In this document: positions 25,115 through 34,064 of the stretch, in pieces
Position numbering within the stretch: position 1 is the first letter of the stretch
Layout of the letters: the number at the start of each line of letters is the position of its first letter
Assembly (NCBI GenBank): GCA_017540505.1
Contig: JAFYAW010000011.1
Location: 1 to 50,996, forward strand
Source: Bacteroidales bacterium
GTDB taxonomy: Bacteria; Bacteroidota; Bacteroidia; Bacteroidales; WCHB1-69
Reading direction: 5' to 3'
DNA length: 50,996 nt
Program-made: the position numbers and the translations under genes
The notes under the pieces: model-generated
The model's database searches: none
Seen by the model: the letters and a program-made list of their open reading frames with translations, nothing else
What the model was told of the DNA's origin: nothing

Positions 25115-25693
25115 TTAGCGTTGGTAGAATCCTGTTTCATCCAGATACTGCCATACTTTTTGGGGCAGCATATACCGGACGGATTTCCGTTGGCGGATGC
25201 TCTCCCGAATCAAGGTGGAGGATAATTCGATCAGCGGAGCCTGCACGAAATGGACGCGGGCACCTGCCTTGTATTCTCCGGCATCATATCCAGGACGGGG
25301 ATAGACGTAAAGGTCGTAATTTTCTAAAATCCATTCATAGTTAAGCCATTTATGGATGGTTTCCAGGTTGTCTTCTCCCATGATGAGGGCAAATTCCCGC
25401 TGGGGGTGTTTCTCCGCCAGATGCACTAACGTGTGGCACGTGTAGGAGGGCTGGGGTAGGGCGAACTCCACGTCGCTGGCCCGGAAGCGGTCGTCATCCT
25501 CAATGGCTAAGGTCACCATATGGAGGCGCTGTCGGTCGTTGAGCAGAGAAGCCTTCTCTTTCAGTGGATTGCGCGGCGACACCACAAACCAGATCTCCTG
25601 AAGGTCGGAGTGCTCCAGCATGTATTCGGCAATGATGAGGTGCCCCACATGGATGGGATTGAAGGATCCGAAGTAAAGGCCTGTCTTGCGCAT
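25115..25693 (-). CDS. nadD: Nicotinate-nucleotide adenylyltransferase
   Basis: 192 residues. The nucleotidyltransferase motif GSFNPIHVGHL (about 9-19) and the C-terminal SSTLIRESIRQ match NadD. It makes nicotinate adenine dinucleotide for NAD synthesis. A separate promoter lies just upstream, so it is not simply part of the gph gene's transcript. Confidence 0.95.
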   Translation of the reverse strand: MRKTGLYFGSFNPIHVGHLIIAEYMLEHSDLQEIWFVVSPRNPLKEKASLLNDRQRLHMVTLAIEDDDRFRASDVEFALPQPSYTCHTLVHLAEKHPQREFALIMGEDNLETIHKWLNYEWILENYDLYVYPRPGYDAGEYKAGARVHFVQAPLIELSSTLIRESIRQRKSVRYMLPQKVWQYLDETGFYQR

Positions 25694-25719
25694 AAGGGGT
25701 GTCGTTTTATCAGAGGGGG

Positions 25720-25727
25720 CAAAAGTA
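25720..25727 (-). promoter_or_regulatory. Candidate -7 box of nadD
   Basis: TACTTTTG on the minus strand, 27 bases before the ATG. No clear -33 TTTG. Confidence 0.4.
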
Positions 25728-25756
25728 CGAAAAAATGAAATAATTTCTTGTCTTTG

Positions 25757-26416
25757 CTATTGAAAGTTGTCTAAAATCTCCAACAATTCTTCGGGTTTTC
25801 CGATGATAAATTCGGCACCGGCGTTCTCCAGCTCCGTGCGTGGACGGTAGCCCCACAGCACGCCCACGGCCCGCACGCCAGCCCGGTGCGCCGTCTCCAT
25901 ATCCACGGCTGAGTCGCCCAAATACAACGCATCCTCCACACCACACCCTGTAGCGGTCAGGATGTCGGCAACCACGGCCGGGTCGGGCTTGACTGGAACG
26001 CCCGGACGCTGCCCGAAAAGGGCATCCCATCGGATGGTGGGGAAAAGGTTAGCCATAAGCGGTGCCACCGCCTCATGCACCTTGTTCGTTGCCACCGCCA
26101 ACATCACGCCCTGTTGCTGCAACCGTTCCAAAAGTTCCGTTATGCCAGGATACACCGTCGTTTTATCATGCATGTGTTCCTTGTAATAGGCTAAAAACTC
26201 AGCAAAACAGGCATCATAAACCGGACCTTGACGATGCCCTTCCGGCAGAATACGCTCAATGAGTTTGGGCATTCCGTTGCCCACAAAATAGCAGTAAGCA
26301 TCCACCGGATGCGTGGGGAAATAATGGGCGGCCAACACATGATTGGCGGCATCCGCCAGGTCTTCAAGGGTGTTGAGCAGCGTGCCGTCCAGATCAAAGA
26401 TGATGAGCTTGGGCAT
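25757..26416 (-). CDS. gph: HAD-family phosphatase, phosphoglycolate phosphatase-like
   Basis: 219 residues. HAD motif I is DLDGTLLNT (about 8-16), motif II is in AVATNKV (about 113), the lysine is in VKPDPA (about 148) and motif IV is YLGDSAVDMETA (about 165-176). The cap is the alpha-helical type found in Gph. It probably clears 2-phosphoglycolate, but related HAD enzymes act on other small phosphates. It starts two bases after rfbC, so the two are one transcript. Confidence 0.82.
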   Translation of the reverse strand: MPKLIIFDLDGTLLNTLEDLADAANHVLAAHYFPTHPVDAYCYFVGNGMPKLIERILPEGHRQGPVYDACFAEFLAYYKEHMHDKTTVYPGITELLERLQQQGVMLAVATNKVHEAVAPLMANLFPTIRWDALFGQRPGVPVKPDPAVVADILTATGCGVEDALYLGDSAVDMETAHRAGVRAVGVLWGYRPRTELENAGAEFIIGKPEELLEILDNFQ

Positions 26417-26418
26417 GG

Positions 26419-26967
26419 CTAAAACAAAAACGGGGAATCAAAATCTTTCAGGAAGTTGCCCGTAAGATCCTTGGGCGAGGTCAGCGGATGCTCCACCTGC
26501 CAGTCGATGTGCAGGTCGGGGTCGTCATAGCGGATGCTGCCTTCGGATTCTTTGTTGTAGAAATTGGAGCACTTGTAGGCGAACAGGGTGTTGTCTTCCA
26601 GTGCCGCGAACCCGTGCGCGAAGCCCGCAGGGATGTAGAACTGCCGGAAGTTGTCGGCGGTCAGCAGCACCGAAAAGTATTGCCCGTAGGTGGGGCTTCC
26701 CTTCCGGATGTCCACGGCAAAATCCAAGGCGGAACCGTTAAGGATGCGCACCAGCTTGGCCTGTGCGTATGGCGGACGCTGGAAATGAAGGCCGCGCACC
26801 ACCCCCTTCTGCGAACACGACTGGTTGTCCTGCACCCATTTCTCGTGGATGCCGGCCTCCGCCAAGGTCCTCTCATTATAACTTTCAAAAAAATAGCCGC
26901 GGTCATCGTGAAACACTTTCGGTTCCAGAATGAGCAAACCCGGAATAGGCGTTGTGATTATCTGCAT
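26419..26967 (-). CDS. rfbC: dTDP-4-dehydrorhamnose 3,5-epimerase
   Basis: 182 residues, usual length. It carries the conserved DDRGYFFESYNERTLAEAG (about 21-39), the catalytic-histidine segment RGLHFQ and the GFAHGFAAL strand. It makes dTDP-4-keto-L-rhamnose from dTDP-4-keto-6-deoxyglucose. The other dTDP-rhamnose genes (rfbA, B, D) are not in the window; rfbC sits next to gph, not the polysaccharide locus. Confidence 0.93.
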   Translation of the reverse strand: MQIITTPIPGLLILEPKVFHDDRGYFFESYNERTLAEAGIHEKWVQDNQSCSQKGVVRGLHFQRPPYAQAKLVRILNGSALDFAVDIRKGSPTYGQYFSVLLTADNFRQFYIPAGFAHGFAALEDNTLFAYKCSNFYNKESEGSIRYDDPDLHIDWQVEHPLTSPKDLTGNFLKDFDSPFLF

Positions 26968-27001
26968 AGTTAATTTTTATTCTAAAAAACTCCAACAAAA
27001 A

Positions 27002-28789
27002 TCAATCTTCGGAATCATCGGCGATGAACTGCTGGTACTCGGCCAAGAAACGCGCCTTTGACAGGAATCCGAGATACTGCCGGTCGCGGGTGATGACCGG
27101 CATATTGAAATTGCCTGTCTTGTTGAACTTCGCTAATACCTCTTCCGCAGTTTCATCCTCATAAATAAATTCTTCAGGTTCTATCATCAGATCCTCCACC
27201 CGTACCAGGTCGTAAAGTTCCGGCTTGAAGATCACCTCCCGATGATCGTCCATCACAAGAAGGCCCGAGAAGATGTTGCCGTCTTTCACCACCACAAAGA
27301 GGTTGCGGCGGCAGTGGGCAATCGCATCCGTATAGGTGCGCAGGGTGCTGTGCGCGGGGATGGTGCTGATATTCGTGTCCAAAATCTTCTGCCATTGCAG
27401 TTTCTTCAAGGCAAAACGGTCTTTGTTATGGGTCTTGAGGTTGCCCTTTTCCGCCAGCGGGCGGGTATAGACCGAGTATTTCTCGAACGGATTGGTGCAG
27501 ATGTATGAGAAGGTGGCTGTAATCATCAAGGGGATCAGCAGCGTATAGCCGCCGGAGAGTTCCGCTATCAGGAACATGGCGGTCAGCGGGGCCTGCATCA
27601 CGCCCGTCATCACGCCAGCCATGCCCGCGAGGATGAAGTTGACCACGGGGAAGTTCATGCCTGTGAAGAAATGGGCCACGGAAGAGACTAAAAAACCCGT
27701 GAATGCCCCGATGAAAAGCGTGGGTGCGAACACACCGCCCACACCGCCTGCCGAAGTGGTGAACGTGGTGGCGAACACTTTCATCAGGATGATGCCGGCG
27801 ATGCCCGCGAAGAAGAGCACGCTGTTGGTGTTCGGTATGCCGAAGGGCGCATTGCGGAACAGCGCCGCATAGTCGCCATGAATCAGCAGGTTGATGCTGT
27901 CATAACCCTCCCCGTAGAATACCGGGAAGAGGAAGATCAGCGAACAGAGCAGCAGTGAGCCCACCACCGCCTTGAGCCAGGGATAACGCAGCTTCCGCAT
28001 CATCCGGTCCAACATGCGCGACACCCGCAGGAAATAGACGGAAATCAGCCCGCATAACAGGCCTAACACGATATAGAGCGGGATGTTGGTGATGAAGAAC
28101 TCGTGAGTGGCCCCGATGGTGAACATTACGTTTCGCCCTAAGAAGAACATGGACATGACTGTGCCGGTGGCCGCGGAGATGAGCAGCGGCAGAATGGCGC
28201 TTCCCGTCAAATCCAGCATCAGCACTTCGAAGGTGAAGACGATGGCCGCAATGGGGGCTTTGAAGATGGCCGCCATGGCGGCTGTGGAGCCACACGCCAG
28301 CAGCAGTGTGGTCTGCTTTGCATTCAGATGGAAGAAGCGGCCCAGATTCGAGCCGATGGCCGAGCCGGTGAGCACCATCGGTGCCTCCAAACCTACAGAG
28401 CCGCCGAACCCTACCGTTAAGGCACTCGATACCATCGAGGAATAGACGTTGTGGAATCTCAATTTGCCGTCGCTTTTGCAAATCGATTTGAGTACGATGC
28501 TGACCCCGTGGCTCAAATCGTCACGTACCACTTTCTTCACAAACAGGATGGTCAGAAAGATGCCTATCGGAGGGAATATGAGATAGATGTAGTTGATGCC
28601 ATTGCCGGTGAAGGTGCGGCTGAGCATTGTGGTGGTGAAGTGCAGCAGGTTTTTGATGACGATGGCTGCCAATGCACCTAACACGCCAATCAGCACACTC
28701 AGGAACAGGATGACGGCACGGCTGCTGAGGTGCTTCTTGATGAAGCGCCTCGACTTGGCGAGTATATAGCAGAGATTCCGATTCTTCAT
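27002..28789 (-). CDS. ClC-family chloride channel or transporter with CBS domains
   Basis: 595 residues. The ion-conducting part (about 25-445) has the gating glutamate in GSVGLEAP (Glu 135) and the GGVGGVFAPTL filter segment. The conserved tyrosine is found in SVYTRPL. Two CBS domains fill about 465-590. The inner proton glutamate of E. coli ClC-ec1 (Glu 203) aligns with Val 189 in FTFEVLML, so exchange for protons may be lost and the protein may be a channel. The preceding gene ends in a terminator 20-45 bases upstream, so expression may be independent or depend on read-through. Confidence 0.9.
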   Translation of the reverse strand: MKNRNLCYILAKSRRFIKKHLSSRAVILFLSVLIGVLGALAAIVIKNLLHFTTTMLSRTFTGNGINYIYLIFPPIGIFLTILFVKKVVRDDLSHGVSIVLKSICKSDGKLRFHNVYSSMVSSALTVGFGGSVGLEAPMVLTGSAIGSNLGRFFHLNAKQTTLLLACGSTAAMAAIFKAPIAAIVFTFEVLMLDLTGSAILPLLISAATGTVMSMFFLGRNVMFTIGATHEFFITNIPLYIVLGLLCGLISVYFLRVSRMLDRMMRKLRYPWLKAVVGSLLLCSLIFLFPVFYGEGYDSINLLIHGDYAALFRNAPFGIPNTNSVLFFAGIAGIILMKVFATTFTTSAGGVGGVFAPTLFIGAFTGFLVSSVAHFFTGMNFPVVNFILAGMAGVMTGVMQAPLTAMFLIAELSGGYTLLIPLMITATFSYICTNPFEKYSVYTRPLAEKGNLKTHNKDRFALKKLQWQKILDTNISTIPAHSTLRTYTDAIAHCRRNLFVVVKDGNIFSGLLVMDDHREVIFKPELYDLVRVEDLMIEPEEFIYEDETAEEVLAKFNKTGNFNMPVITRDRQYLGFLSKARFLAEYQQFIADDSED

Positions 28790-28807
28790 GACAAAAAAGA
28801 GAGGGGC

Positions 28808-28834
28808 AAAAAGGGCAGTCGCTGCCGACTGCCC
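28808..28834 (-). terminator. Rho-independent terminator of the S46 peptidase gene
   Basis: Minus-strand hairpin GGGCAGTCG-GCAG-CGACTGCCC, nine perfect pairs, then TTTTT. It lies between the peptidase stop codon and the ClC start. Confidence 0.85.
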
Positions 28835-28852
28835 CTATAGTGAAATGCAAGT

Positions 28853-31006
28853 TTATCTGCGGATATCCATCTCGTTGAGAAGGTAGCCTGCGCCGCCGAA
28901 CTTGTCGATGACGAAGAGCACATAGCGGGCATCCACGTTGATGCAGCGCTGCAGGGCAGTGTTGAATACGATGTCGCTGCTCAGGGCTTCCCAGTTGCCA
29001 TCGAAGGCAAGGCCGATGAGCTCGCCGTCGCCGTTCATGATCGGGCTGCCGGAGTTGCCGCCGGTGATATCGTTGTTGGAGAGGAAGCACACGTGCAACT
29101 CACCGTCCTTGTCGGCATATTGGCCGAAGTCGCGGTTCAGGATGAGCTGTTTCAGCTTGGCCGGCACGTCAAATTCAGGATCGCCCGGGATCTCCTTTTG
29201 CAGGATGCCCTTTGTGGTGGTGAAATAGTTGTAGTGCACGCCATCCGCCGGATAGTAGTCGCACACCGTGCCGAAAGTGGTACGCATGGTGCTGTTGGCA
29301 TCCGGATACATCGGAGTGGAGGCGTTCATCTCCTTGAGGGCGGCCAGATAGGTGCGGCGCGGAATGTCTAACTTGCCCATATCTGTGAAAATGTGCTGGT
29401 TGGAGAAAATCACACCAGACAACTGCTGCAAATAGAGATAGATAGGATCCTTGTACAGCACTTTGTTGGAGGGTTTCGCCAGGTATTTCTCCAGATTATC
29501 CTTGGAGATGAAGATGGAGTTGCGTACAGCAGCCTCGAAGTTGGCCTCGCTGCCCTTGAAATTCTTTGCCAAAAGGCCCGGGATGTCGGGACGGTAGGAT
29601 TCCGGCACGTTGTTCCAGATCTTCAGTGTAGCCATGATGATCTTGATTTCCGTTTCCATATCCTTATCGTCAACGGCTTTGTCGTATGCAGCCCGCACTG
29701 CTTTAATGGTGGCATCCGACAAGGTCTTTTCCCCATCCTTGATTTCGAGTTTGTTATGGGTGCGCCAACCGGCCATCAGGACAGCTGAGGAACGGAGTGC
29801 AAAATTGGCATCCAAATACACTTTGTAGGCATTGCCGTCAATGGTTTTGCATACTTGGGCGATTTCATCCAGACAGCTGCCATAACGCATCTTACGCTGT
29901 TCGTCCTGGTTGATCCAGTTGGTGAGTTCGGCTTCCTGTTTCTGTTTGGTTTCCACTACTTTGAGGGCTTTCAAGCTGGCCACCATACCCTTTTGGTTTT
30001 TCCAACCGTTGGCCAGGCTGGCATGGCCGTCGGCATATTTCAGACGGACAGCCTCGTCCGCATTCATGGCGTCGCTGATGACAGGAAGGATGATATCCAA
30101 CGGTTCATAGTAGGCCGGACCTTCAATGTCGATGGAATTCTGCACCTCGTAGGAGGTTTTGAAACGCTCCGTTGTACCGGGATAGCCCCAGATCATCGTG
30201 TAGTCGCCCGGCTGGTAGCCCTTCAAGCTAATGGGCAGGAAATGCTTGGGGTGCAACGGCACATTTTCCGGGGAGTATTCTGCCGGGGAACCGTCGGGAG
30301 CCGTGTAGATGCGGAATACGGTGAAGTCGCCCGTGTGGCGCGGCCACATCCAGTTGTCGGTGTCACCGCCGAACTTGCCGATGGCGGAAGGCGGAGCGCA
30401 TACCAGACGAACATCCTTATATTCGGTGTAAATGAACATATAGTATTCGTTGCCTTCGTAGAAGGGTTTCACCACCACTTTATAGCGTTTTCCACCCGAA
30501 TTATCCTCTTTAAGTTTTTTGATGGCCGTGGAAATGGCTTTCTCACGATCCTGCTCGGAGGTGTTCTCGTCCACACCTGCAAGGACAATACTCGTCACAT
30601 CCTCCATTCTTTCCAAAAAATGGACATGGAAGTTGGCGCGAAGCTCTTCCTCCCTGCTCATGGCGAAGAAACCGTTGGTCAGGTAATCGTGCTCCACCGT
30701 GGAGAGTTCCACCACAGAGGAGTAGCCGCAGTGGTGGTTGGTGAACATGAGACCGTCGCGGGAGACCATCTCGCCAGTGCAGAAGCCGTCACCTAATTGG
30801 ACGATAGCATCCTTGAGTGAGGAGTTGTTGATGTCGTACAATTGCTCGGCAGTCAGATGCAGACCCATCTTCTGCATGGTGGCGTAGTTGTAGTTCTTGA
30901 TGAACATCGGCAGCCACATGCCCTCATCAGGCGGATTCACGGCGAAAGCGGCCGTGCAGAATACTGTCATCAGGGACAGCAATAATGTTTTTCTAAAATT
31001 CTTCAT
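28853..31006 (-). CDS. S46-family dipeptidyl-peptidase, DPP7-like
   Basis: 717 residues with a signal peptide cut near AFAVNP. Catalytic residues: His in TNHHCG (about 90-94), Asp in DNWMWPRHTGDF (about 225) and Ser in GGNSGSP (about 655). The residue that sets the specificity of the Porphyromonas enzymes is Gly here (in AFDGNWEA), as in DPP7, while DPP11 has Arg for acidic residues. It probably cuts dipeptides after hydrophobic residues in the periplasm. This fits growth on peptides. A terminator follows the stop codon. Confidence 0.9.
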   Translation of the reverse strand: MKNFRKTLLLSLMTVFCTAAFAVNPPDEGMWLPMFIKNYNYATMQKMGLHLTAEQLYDINNSSLKDAIVQLGDGFCTGEMVSRDGLMFTNHHCGYSSVVELSTVEHDYLTNGFFAMSREEELRANFHVHFLERMEDVTSIVLAGVDENTSEQDREKAISTAIKKLKEDNSGGKRYKVVVKPFYEGNEYYMFIYTEYKDVRLVCAPPSAIGKFGGDTDNWMWPRHTGDFTVFRIYTAPDGSPAEYSPENVPLHPKHFLPISLKGYQPGDYTMIWGYPGTTERFKTSYEVQNSIDIEGPAYYEPLDIILPVISDAMNADEAVRLKYADGHASLANGWKNQKGMVASLKALKVVETKQKQEAELTNWINQDEQRKMRYGSCLDEIAQVCKTIDGNAYKVYLDANFALRSSAVLMAGWRTHNKLEIKDGEKTLSDATIKAVRAAYDKAVDDKDMETEIKIIMATLKIWNNVPESYRPDIPGLLAKNFKGSEANFEAAVRNSIFISKDNLEKYLAKPSNKVLYKDPIYLYLQQLSGVIFSNQHIFTDMGKLDIPRRTYLAALKEMNASTPMYPDANSTMRTTFGTVCDYYPADGVHYNYFTTTKGILQKEIPGDPEFDVPAKLKQLILNRDFGQYADKDGELHVCFLSNNDITGGNSGSPIMNGDGELIGLAFDGNWEALSSDIVFNTALQRCINVDARYVLFVIDKFGGAGYLLNEMDIRR

Positions 31007-31035
31007 TGTATTGGTTTTTTATAATTGTCAAAAAA

Positions 31036-31701
31036 TCAGGATTCGGAAACTTCTGTCGTATCGGCAGAATCCGTTGCAGGTTCCTCTTTTGCCGAAGGCT
31101 GGAAGAAGCGTTTGTTGAAGATGAGCATCAGGAAGATGCCGACGGTGATGCATGCGTCGGCGAAGTTGAAGATGGCTGGGAAGAAATAGGAGCCGCCCCA
31201 CAGCGGGAAGCCGTCGGGGATGTGGAACAGGCGCACATAGAACATGTCCACCACCCGGCCGAAGAAGAACGGGGCGTACCCGCCGCCGTCCGGGAACAGC
31301 ACGGCCAAGGTCTCCGGTGTGCTCTCGCTGAAGATCAATCCGTAGAACAGCGAGTCCAGGATGTTGCCTAACGCGCCGGCGATTACCAGACAGAAGACCG
31401 TCAGGGTGAGGCCGTCCAGCTTGTCGCGGCTGATCTGCCGGTGCAGGTACCAGCATAGGAACACCACCAGCACAATGCGCACCAGCGACAATAGCAGCTT
31501 GCCGACATTCTGCCCGAAAGAGAGGCCGAAGGCCATGCCCGCGTTCTCAATAAAAAGCAGATTGAACCAATTGCCCAACACGGGGGTCAGCTGACCGATG
31601 GTCATGTGCGTCTTGACCCAGAATTTCAGAATCTGGTCCACGAGCAGCACTACAACCACGATGGCTATGGCTATAAGCCGGAATTTTTTCTGCCTGCTCA
31701 A
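31036..31701 (-). CDS. lspA: Lipoprotein signal peptidase (signal peptidase II)
   Basis: 221 residues, somewhat longer than the usual 160-170. Four membrane helices are visible, and the catalytic aspartates lie in GNILDSLFYG and IFNFADACI (about residues 124 and 177). A roughly 40-residue insert between them (PETLAVLFPDGGGYAPFF) is typical of Bacteroidetes members. A Ser/Thr/Glu-rich tail ends the protein. It removes signal peptides from lipoproteins such as GldD. It lies three bases after the DksA-like gene. Confidence 0.93.
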   Translation of the reverse strand: MSRQKKFRLIAIAIVVVVLLVDQILKFWVKTHMTIGQLTPVLGNWFNLLFIENAGMAFGLSFGQNVGKLLLSLVRIVLVVFLCWYLHRQISRDKLDGLTLTVFCLVIAGALGNILDSLFYGLIFSESTPETLAVLFPDGGGYAPFFFGRVVDMFYVRLFHIPDGFPLWGGSYFFPAIFNFADACITVGIFLMLIFNKRFFQPSAKEEPATDSADTTEVSES

Positions 31702-31704
31702 GCC

Positions 31705-32091
31705 TTATTTCTTTTTCTCGTTCAACTTGGAATCCACATCCAGTGTGGCGTGCGGCACGATTTTCAGGCGTTCCTTGGAAATCAGCTTGCCGGTGATGCG
31801 GTCAATGCCGTAGGTCTTGTTCTCGATACGGATGAGCGCAGCCTCCAAGTTGGCGATGTATTTGTCCAAACGACCGGCCAGGCGGCTGTTCTCCTCCTTG
31901 GAGAGCACCTGATTGCCGTCTTCCATGTTCTTGAAGGTGGGAGCCGTGTCGTTGGTGTCGTTCCCGGCACCATTATAGGCATCCTGATAGACTTCCATCG
32001 CCTTTTTGGCGTCAGCAATCTTATTTTCTATGAGTATTCTGAATTCCTCTAATTCCTCATCTGAATAACGATTCACTATCTTTGCTGTCAT
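31705..32091 (-). CDS. TraR/DksA-family protein without zinc cysteines
   Basis: 128 residues. A long helical hairpin (about 10-88) leads into the conserved C-terminal block YGIDRITGKLI-x-KERL-x-x-VPHATL. The family pattern normally has Cys where YGID has Asp, and the zinc finger is lost: the protein has no Cys at all. It may bind RNA polymerase through the secondary channel as DksA does; Bacteroidetes members commonly lack cysteines. It has a good promoter of its own and precedes lspA by three bases. Confidence 0.88.
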   Translation of the reverse strand: MTAKIVNRYSDEELEEFRILIENKIADAKKAMEVYQDAYNGAGNDTNDTAPTFKNMEDGNQVLSKEENSRLAGRLDKYIANLEAALIRIENKTYGIDRITGKLISKERLKIVPHATLDVDSKLNEKKK

Positions 32092-32119
32092 AATTAATGG
32101 TTTTAATTAAAATGAGGTG

Positions 32120-32149
32120 CAAAGATATAATAATTTTCGATAGGAACAA
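32120..32149 (-). promoter_or_regulatory. Bacteroidetes-type promoter of the DksA-like/lspA transcript
   Basis: TTG (32149-32147), 19 bases, TATCTTTG (32127-32120) on the minus strand, 28 bases before the ATG. Both parts and the spacing match the consensus. Confidence 0.65.
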
Positions 32150-32153
32150 GGTT

Positions 32154-33452
32154 TTATTTCACCAGTTTTTGAATTTGTGGCCGATGCTTGCCGTCCGACA
32201 CCTTCAGCAGATACATACCGTGTGCCAAATCAAAGGGTTCCGACAGCTGGTGCGCTCCTTCGTCCAGATGGATTGTGAATGTTTTTGTCAATTTTCCATC
32301 TATCGAGAAGACCTCAAAACAGTAATTGCCCTCTTGAGCAACCTGCATCCGGATGGAAAGACGGTCGTCCTGCACAGGATTCGTCACCTGCAAGTAAAAA
32401 TCAGAGTCGAGGTCGGCCACCCCGACATGGGCTGCGATGGAGAATTCCGTGATCACTGGCAGGTGGTCCGACTGGTTGTACAAGGCATTGGCCACATCCG
32501 CTGGAATCACGCTGTTGGTTGGTGAGATGATGGAGCTGTTGTAGCGGTTGCCATCCTGCCCCAACGCATGGTAAGTTTCCGGTTTCACCATCACCCCATT
32601 GACACCATAATATACATATGGGGAAACCAGGATGATGTCGAATCGGTCATCCAGACCGCCGGTGGCAAAGCATCCGTTCGATTCGTAATGGGTGGATTGG
32701 GTGTGTATATCCCTGAAAGAGCTGTTGTTATTCCAGTGCCCGTCGCGCCCGATGGGATCGTACAAACGGTAAAGGCTGTTGGAGTACTGCGTCATCTCCT
32801 GGTAGGCGGGCTCCTCCGAGCCATAGACGTTGAAGTCGCCGGACACCACATGGTTGCCGGGGCCACCCAGGGACGACAGCTTGCTCATCAGTTTCTGCGT
32901 CTGTGCCAGTCTGGCGGAGGCATTGGTCTCCCCGCTTCCGGCTTTGAGATGCATAACCCAAAAGGTGATGAATATCGTGTCCCCGTGGGCCAATTCGGTG
33001 GAGTTGTAGTACATTTTATAACCGTTGATGTCACGATAGGCCGTGGATATTGCAATGAGGCTGTGGTATCTCAGTTTCCGGGAGTCGTAATAGATCATGT
33101 TGGCGATCTGCCCGCCCGAGTAGCTGGTCAGCGGTCCGTGCTGGTAATAGTTCACCCCGTCGGTGTTGATGGCGTTGTTGAGCAAACGCTCCACGTAGGA
33201 GATGTTGGTCCCCATCTCGCACACACAGAACACATCCGGCATCACATAATGAAATATCTTCCGGATATTGGCATCTTTCTGATCCAAGTTGTTGGTGGTG
33301 GAGTTACATTCGCTCACCCCGGAAGTCTGTGTGTAATACATGAGGTTGTATTGCATCATCTTCAGCACCTCCTGCGCCTGAACATGAGGAGCGAAAAGTG
33401 CGGACGCGCAAACCAGATATATACCTATTGATAATCTTTTAAAGGATATCAT
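32154..33452 (-). CDS. Secreted endonuclease/exonuclease/phosphatase-family protein with T9SS sorting domain
   Basis: 432 residues. A signal peptide ends near VQAQEV. The catalytic domain (about 28-345) has MMQYNLMYY, DVFCVCEMG (acidic metal ligand), the SGDFNVYGSEEPAYQ motif and SDHLPVITEF near 340, the EEP fold hallmarks. The last 80 residues, from about NPVQDDRLSI, form a type A T9SS sorting domain ending in YLLKVSDGKHRPQIQKLV. The protein is therefore expected on the cell surface or outside the cell. DNA scavenging or biofilm work is likely but not shown. It follows gldD after three bases. Confidence 0.9.
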   Translation of the reverse strand: MISFKRLSIGIYLVCASALFAPHVQAQEVLKMMQYNLMYYTQTSGVSECNSTTNNLDQKDANIRKIFHYVMPDVFCVCEMGTNISYVERLLNNAINTDGVNYYQHGPLTSYSGGQIANMIYYDSRKLRYHSLIAISTAYRDINGYKMYYNSTELAHGDTIFITFWVMHLKAGSGETNASARLAQTQKLMSKLSSLGGPGNHVVSGDFNVYGSEEPAYQEMTQYSNSLYRLYDPIGRDGHWNNNSSFRDIHTQSTHYESNGCFATGGLDDRFDIILVSPYVYYGVNGVMVKPETYHALGQDGNRYNSSIISPTNSVIPADVANALYNQSDHLPVITEFSIAAHVGVADLDSDFYLQVTNPVQDDRLSIRMQVAQEGNYCFEVFSIDGKLTKTFTIHLDEGAHQLSEPFDLAHGMYLLKVSDGKHRPQIQKLVK

Positions 33453-33455
33453 CGC

Positions 33456-34058
33456 TTATTTCCATTTAAAGGTGTTTGTAAACTGCATGAAATCCTCCCG
33501 CAGGTAGTCGATGACCGGCTGCAGGGAGTCATTGTTCGGGGTGAAGTTGAAATAGAGGGTGCCGCGCAGGAAATAGTGGGCGCTGTCCGTCATCCAGAAG
33601 ATGAGCGGGGTGGCAACCTCTTTGCCTTCAATATCGTAAAACCGTCCCCAAAGACGGGCTTCAGGGTCCTGGATGACGGAGAACTCCACATCGTCCGCCT
33701 TCTGATAGTGGAATTTCACCATTTTCTCCTCCCGAATCATCAGATTGCGCAGGCTGTCGGCCTTCGGCACGGGAATGCACGTCAGCTTGAAAGCGGCGTT
33801 CAGCGCGGGGTACGACACGTCAATCCAGCAGCTCCCGTCCTTTTGGTTGCGGATGGACAGGACAGATTGGTCCGACTGATCGAAAGTGAAGGGTAGGGTG
33901 GTGTCCGTGTGCTGGTACTGCCGTTCGGGAAGGTCAATGCGGAAATAGCCGACCGGTTTCGGGGTCGGCACATCGCGATGGCGGCAGGCAGCCACCGTCA
34001 CACATAATCCCATCAGAAAAGCCACAACCACAAGAAGATGCCGTTCAGGATCTCTCAT
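33456..34058 (-). CDS. gldD: Gliding motility lipoprotein GldD
   Basis: 200 residues, normal for the family. Signal peptide with a cysteine at about 25 (VAAC), then the family start TPKPVGYFRIDLPERQYQ (about 32-49) and conserved segments such as DSCWIDVSYP-like YPALNAAF. GldD is required for gliding and type IX secretion in Flavobacterium; its precise step is not known. It lies six bases after rpoD and three before the nuclease gene. Confidence 0.88.
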   Translation of the reverse strand: MRDPERHLLVVVAFLMGLCVTVAACRHRDVPTPKPVGYFRIDLPERQYQHTDTTLPFTFDQSDQSVLSIRNQKDGSCWIDVSYPALNAAFKLTCIPVPKADSLRNLMIREEKMVKFHYQKADDVEFSVIQDPEARLWGRFYDIEGKEVATPLIFWMTDSAHYFLRGTLYFNFTPNNDSLQPVIDYLREDFMQFTNTFKWK

Positions 34059-34064
34059 GGCGGA

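Noticed and set aside
29855-30796. A 313-codon plus-strand frame antisense to the S46 peptidase
   Set aside because: The minus-strand peptidase has all catalytic motifs; the antisense translation is rich in His/Val/Gly with no motif and starts without a promoter.
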